The notes beneath the pieces were generated by a model, which saw only the letters and a program-made list of their open reading frames with translations, was not told the origin of the DNA and did not search any database. The position numbers and the translations under genes were made by a program. From Lineolata rhizophorae (Eukaryota > Ascomycota > Dothideomycetes > Lineolatales > Lineolataceae), in the NCBI GenBank assembly GCA_010093515.1, contig MU001673.1, positions 1,401,429 through 1,465,428 of the forward strand: a DNA stretch of 64,000 nt, written 5' to 3'. Shown here piece by piece: positions 60,068 through 64,000 of the stretch. Position 1 is the first letter of the stretch. Each line of letters starts with the position of its first letter.

Positions 60068-63000
60068 ATGCCCGAACCAAGCCGAACAACCAACCTCCCC
60101 TCACCCTACGACGGCGAAACCCTCACCGACGCCACCAAAGAGCAATACTTCGGCTTCCCACCCACGCCATCCTCACACTACCCGTCCGTCCAGCTCAACG
60201 GCGTCGACACTCTCTCCTACGGTTCTTCCGCCGGCGGTGGTGGGGCCGGAAACTACAACAATGCATATGCCAACAACGGCTACGACACGTACTCGTACGG
60301 CAGCAGCAACTACAACGCTGCACCCGCGCCGTTGGCCGCCGCCGGCGGTCCCGCGCCGTCCGGCGGCCCCACATCAAACGGCGCCAGCGGCGCGGGTGTG
60401 CAAAGCAGCAGCGGCGGCGGCGGCAGTTACTTCCCGCCCGCCGACGCCCTGCTGCGCGACAGCGGCAGTCTCGGGCCGTCGGGCGGCGGCGGCGGCTCGA
60501 CGGCGCGGCAGCGGCTGTCGGCGCAGCTCGACGCGTCGGACCCGGTGGCGCTGCACCTGCTGGTGGAGACGGCGCTCGGGGACGCGGCGGGGTACGCGGT
60601 GCTCTCGTTCGACGAGGTGGAGGGGCTGAAGCGCGAGCGCGGGACGCTGGGCCAGCGCGCCGAGGGCCTGCGCAAGAAGCTGGCGCTCGAGACTAAGGTG
60701 CGGGACGCGGCGGCGAGCTTGAAGCGGCTCGGGAAGAAAGATAGCGGGCCCGGAGGGGCGCCGGATAGCGAGGCCGAGTTGGCGGAGAGTGAGAAGAAGT
60801 GTGAGGGCTTGGCGAGGGAGCTGTGGGGGTTGGAGAGCAGGGTGAATGAGGTGGAGGGCAGGCTGCTGAGGCATACGGCCGGGGTGTTGCAGTTGAGTCA
60901 TGGGCAGAGGGAGGAGAGGGATGGGAGTGGGTTGGTCAACGGCGCGGTGGGCGAAAGGGGCATGTATACGATGGATTTGGGCCGCACGGAGGGGAGTCGG
61001 GCGATCAATGAGGACATGTTTGACGAGCGGAGCTTGTACCGTCTACCCGAGAACCTGGACGTCTTCATGGAAGCCATCCGCAGCGGCGCGGGCGTCAAAG
61101 CCGGCGGCGGCAGCAGCGCCCGGCAGGGCCAGCCCGCCATGGACGATGCCCACTTGAAAGACCTAGCCGTCCGCCTCGAGTCCTTCAACACCCGCATCCG
61201 CGACCTCATCGTTCAAGCCCGCCTCTCGAACCCGCAGGAATACGCCCTGCCGCCCCAGGCCGGCGACCTGACGCTACCGCTCTCCGGCGGCCAGGCCGCC
61301 TCTGTGCTCGATCCCCAACTCGAGTTTATGGACGCCGCCCTGGCGAACTTGTCGGGCTCGCTCGCAGGCGACCGCGACGACACGCGCGCCCGCGTCGCCG
61401 CGCTCAACCAAGCCATCTACGACGTACTCGCCCAGGGGCAGGACGCCGCCGATGTTGACGAGTACGGGGACCCCGTCGCAGGGCCGCCGCCACCGCCGTC
61501 GTCGTCCCAGGCTGACGGCGCGAGCCTCGCTTCCGAGCTCGCGTATGCCGAAGATAGCTTGGAGACGCTGCGGACCCGGACCCAAGGCGGCAGCGCCAGC
61601 GGCTTAGGCCCGGCCAGCGGCAAGGCTGCCGAGTACGAAGCCGCGCTCCTGGATCTCTGGGGCCAGATCGGTGCGACGGACGATGGTGGCGGGAACAGCA
61701 ACACCAACAGCATGATGTTCGGCACCGCGCCGGCGCCTTCCGCGCTCGGTCCCGCGTCGCCCGTCTCGCCGTCGTCGCCGCGGTCCCCGACCGAGCCCTT
61801 CTCCCTCCCGGCCTTCGTCCACAAGGTCCAGCGCCTCCACGCCCGCGCCTCGGCCGCCCGCGAGCAGATGGACATCCTCCGCCGCCAGATCCAGCAGCAA
61901 CGCGAGCTCAACTCGGCCAGCGACGCGGAGAAAGAAGCCAAGGTGGCGGAGCTCGACGCCGCCGCCCAGCAGGCCGCCCGCGAGCGCGACGACGCCCTGC
62001 GCCGCCTCGACGACGCGCTACGCGCCCATCAGCAGCACGAGCTGCAGCAGGCCGGCGCCCTCGACGCCGCCGCCACGCTAGACGAGGAGCGCGCCGCACG
62101 CCGCCGCGCCGAGGACGCGCGCGACGACGCGAGGGACGACGCGCGCATCGCGCAGGCCGAGGCCGAGGCCCGCGTCGCCGAGGCGGATGAGCGCGCCACG
62201 GAGGCCGAGGCCGCGCTCGCGGACCAGCGCCAGGCGCTCGAGGGCGCGAGGCGCGACCTCGCCGGGGCGGCGGAGCGCGTCGCAGCGCTGGAAGCGAGCC
62301 GGGACGCGGCGACGGGGCAGGTGGCGGCGCTGGAGGCGCGGCTCGGCGAAGCGACGGAGGGCGTGGCGGCGCTGGAGGCGCGCCTGGGCGAGGCGGGTGC
62401 GCGCGCCGACGGGGCGGAGCGCCGCGCGGCGGCGTCCGAGGACGAGGCGCGCGGCCTCGAGGCCGACGTGGTGCGCCTGACGACGGAGGTGGCGCTGGCC
62501 AAGGCGGAGCTGGACGGGGCGTACGGCAGCCGCGCGGAGCGGGCGGCCGAGGCGCATAAGGCGAGCGCGGCGTCGGCGGAGCAGGAGCTAGCGGGCTTGC
62601 GGCGCGAGCGGGACGAGGTGGCCGGCCGGGCTGAGGCGCTGAAGGCGGAGCTCGCGCAGCTGGTGGGTGAGTTTGAGGAGTTGACGAGGGCGGGAGTCGA
62701 GGCGGAGAGGGAGAGGGAGGGTCTGGAACGGTTGGTGGATGGGCTGAGGGATAAGGTCGAGGGGCTGGAGGGCCAGCTGAGCGAGGAGAGGGTGAGGTGG
62801 TTGGGCGTGAGGAGTCCGGGGGCGCAGACGGAGGGGGCGGGGGCGGGACCCGGGGGGGGGAGGGAGATGACGAGTATGATGGTATTGAGGAATGAGTTCA
62901 AGAAGATGATGAGGGATACGAGGGCGGAGAACTTGAAGACTTTGAGGGTAAGCATTTCTTTCTCCTTTTTTTTTTTGTGTGTTTTCCCTTTCGTTTCTCT

Positions 63001-63158
63001 AGTTTGATCCCTCGTTTGGTCTACCCTGGGTGCTAATGAAATCGTGTGTACAGGCTGAGCAGGAGGAACGCCGCAAGCTCGAGGCGCTGGTGCGCCAGCT
63101 CAGGCGTGAGCAGGCGCCGGGCAAGTCGGGACTCAGTCAGAGCATGACGCCGTCGTGA
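60068..63158 (+). CDS. Uds1-domain (up-regulated during septation) coiled-coil protein
   Basis: Two exons, 60068-62947 and 63054-63158 (donor GTAAGC, acceptor ACAG, branch GCTAAT), about 994 residues. The start is MPEPSRTTNLPSPYDGETLTDATKEQYFGFPPTP. A Gly/Ser/Asn-rich region precedes a Uds1-like domain at ~150-285, with VALHLLVETALGDAAGYAVL, SFDEVEGLKRERGTL and LALETKVRDAAASLKRL. A second conserved helical region (MYTMDLGRTEGSRAINEDMF, then LKDLAVRLESFNTRIRDLI) follows. Residues ~600-930 form a long Ala/Glu/Arg-rich coiled coil. The C-terminus (MVLRNEFKKMMRDTRAENLKTLR then AEQEERRKLEALVRQLRREQ) is conserved across the intron. The domain name comes from fission yeast genes induced at septation; a role in septum or cortical organisation is inferred. 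An upstream in-frame start (59996) is not an ATG, so 60068 was chosen. Confidence 0.88.
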
Positions 63159-64000
63159 ACGATAGGTCGGACGCGCCCTTTTTCTACCTAAGCCTTTTTT
63201 GCGCTCGGCATTTCTTTGGGACCGGCAGGATCTGCTCCTAGACCAGTAATAGAGTGAAGACGGAGACGGGTTGCTTACGCACATGGCCTGTTACGGCGTT
63301 TTGGTATACGTTTTCTTGGCTCGGGCATTTTTGCTCTCTCGCTTTCTTTTGTTTTTCCTGCCTTTCGAGAATCACTTTCTTAAAGCTTGGTTTGGACGAA
63401 AAGTGTTTTTTTGGCTTCCTTTTCTCAGCTGGTTGCATCGTCTCCGTCTTGGTTTCCTCGCTGGGTTGGCATTGCGCTTTAGAAAGCAAGTTTGGTTCTT
63501 TTTTCGTTGATATATATCTTTCAGCAAAGCGTTTCTTTCCTCGACAGCTAGTTCTTGGAAAAGGTTGCTGCCGTTGTTCTTCCTTTTATTGTAGATAATT
63601 GCTTCATCATATGTCTTTTCAAGTTTCATTTTGGTTTGGTCAAGGCAGAAGTCGCTTGGTTGGTAATTGGAACTTTTCCCAAAGAAGCGTAGCTTGATGT
63701 CCTCGAAAGGACGCCTGCCTACACAGCATATTAGGGAGTATTTGCTTGTTATGTGTTAGTGTAATATATAGAGGCGATGGAATAATTCAAATATTGCCTT
63801 GGTGCGGTTGATGTCATTTTGGGGCGTGGAAGTATCTTAGCGAAATAGCTTGAAGTGCTCTGGCTTTACGTGCAGATCTGATAGTTAACCGTTCCTATCA
63901 GGGTATGACCCGCCCTCAGCGTATGACCCACTCAACACCATCATCCTATCCCAATTCATCATAGAACCATCAATTCTTACTCAATTTGAATGGTCTCCGG
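63159..64000. other. 3' flank of the Uds1-domain gene
   Basis: A T-rich 3' UTR and intergenic DNA to the window edge. Short frames only; no gene is supported. Confidence 0.5.

Overview
This is a window of nuclear chromosome from a filamentous ascomycete (Pezizomycotina, probably Sordariomycetes-like; I would not name a genus). The reasons are short GT..AG introns with CTAAC/CTCAC-type branch points, a velvet-family regulator, an ENA-type sodium ATPase, a fungal Uds1-domain coiled-coil protein, and GC-rich exons set in more AT-rich intergenic DNA. The assembly is draft quality: there are two 10-N gaps, and each is flanked by direct repeats that look like unmerged contig ends.

Layout: a 3' partial gene (2-910, +); a single-exon gene for a huge low-complexity protein (2688-8291, -); an F-box protein (10803-13165, -) head to head with a cytochrome P450 (13450-15794, +); a gene-poor stretch; a seven-exon velvet gene, most like VosA (20179-21722, -), preceded by about 9 kb without a supportable gene; mitochondrial GrpE/Mge1 (30946-31890, -); an AT-rich gene-poor stretch; an ENA-type P-type ATPase (37632-41253, +) with several PacC-like hexamers upstream; a glycerol-3-phosphate acyltransferase gene that appears twice around a gap (43896-46661 and 47551-50321, +); a MOZ/SAS3-type MYST acetyltransferase (51843-55935, -); the small complex I subunit NDUFA1/MWFE (57003-57533, +); an arylamine N-acetyltransferase (57635-58849, -); and a Uds1-domain coiled-coil protein (60068-63158, +).

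The genes do not form one pathway. They are mostly single-copy housekeeping or regulatory genes (mitochondrial import, respiration, glycerolipid synthesis, chromatin, development, septation, ion homeostasis) plus two possible xenobiotic or secondary-metabolism enzymes (P450, NAT) that lie about 43 kb apart and are not a cluster. I found no convincing undescribed multi-gene system. The items most worth a second look are the duplicated acyltransferase block at the gap, the vosA-related 24-bp repeat array, the PacC-like sites upstream of the ENA gene, and the large disordered protein. All intron boundaries were read by eye from splice signals, frame and family conservation; no transcript data were available.
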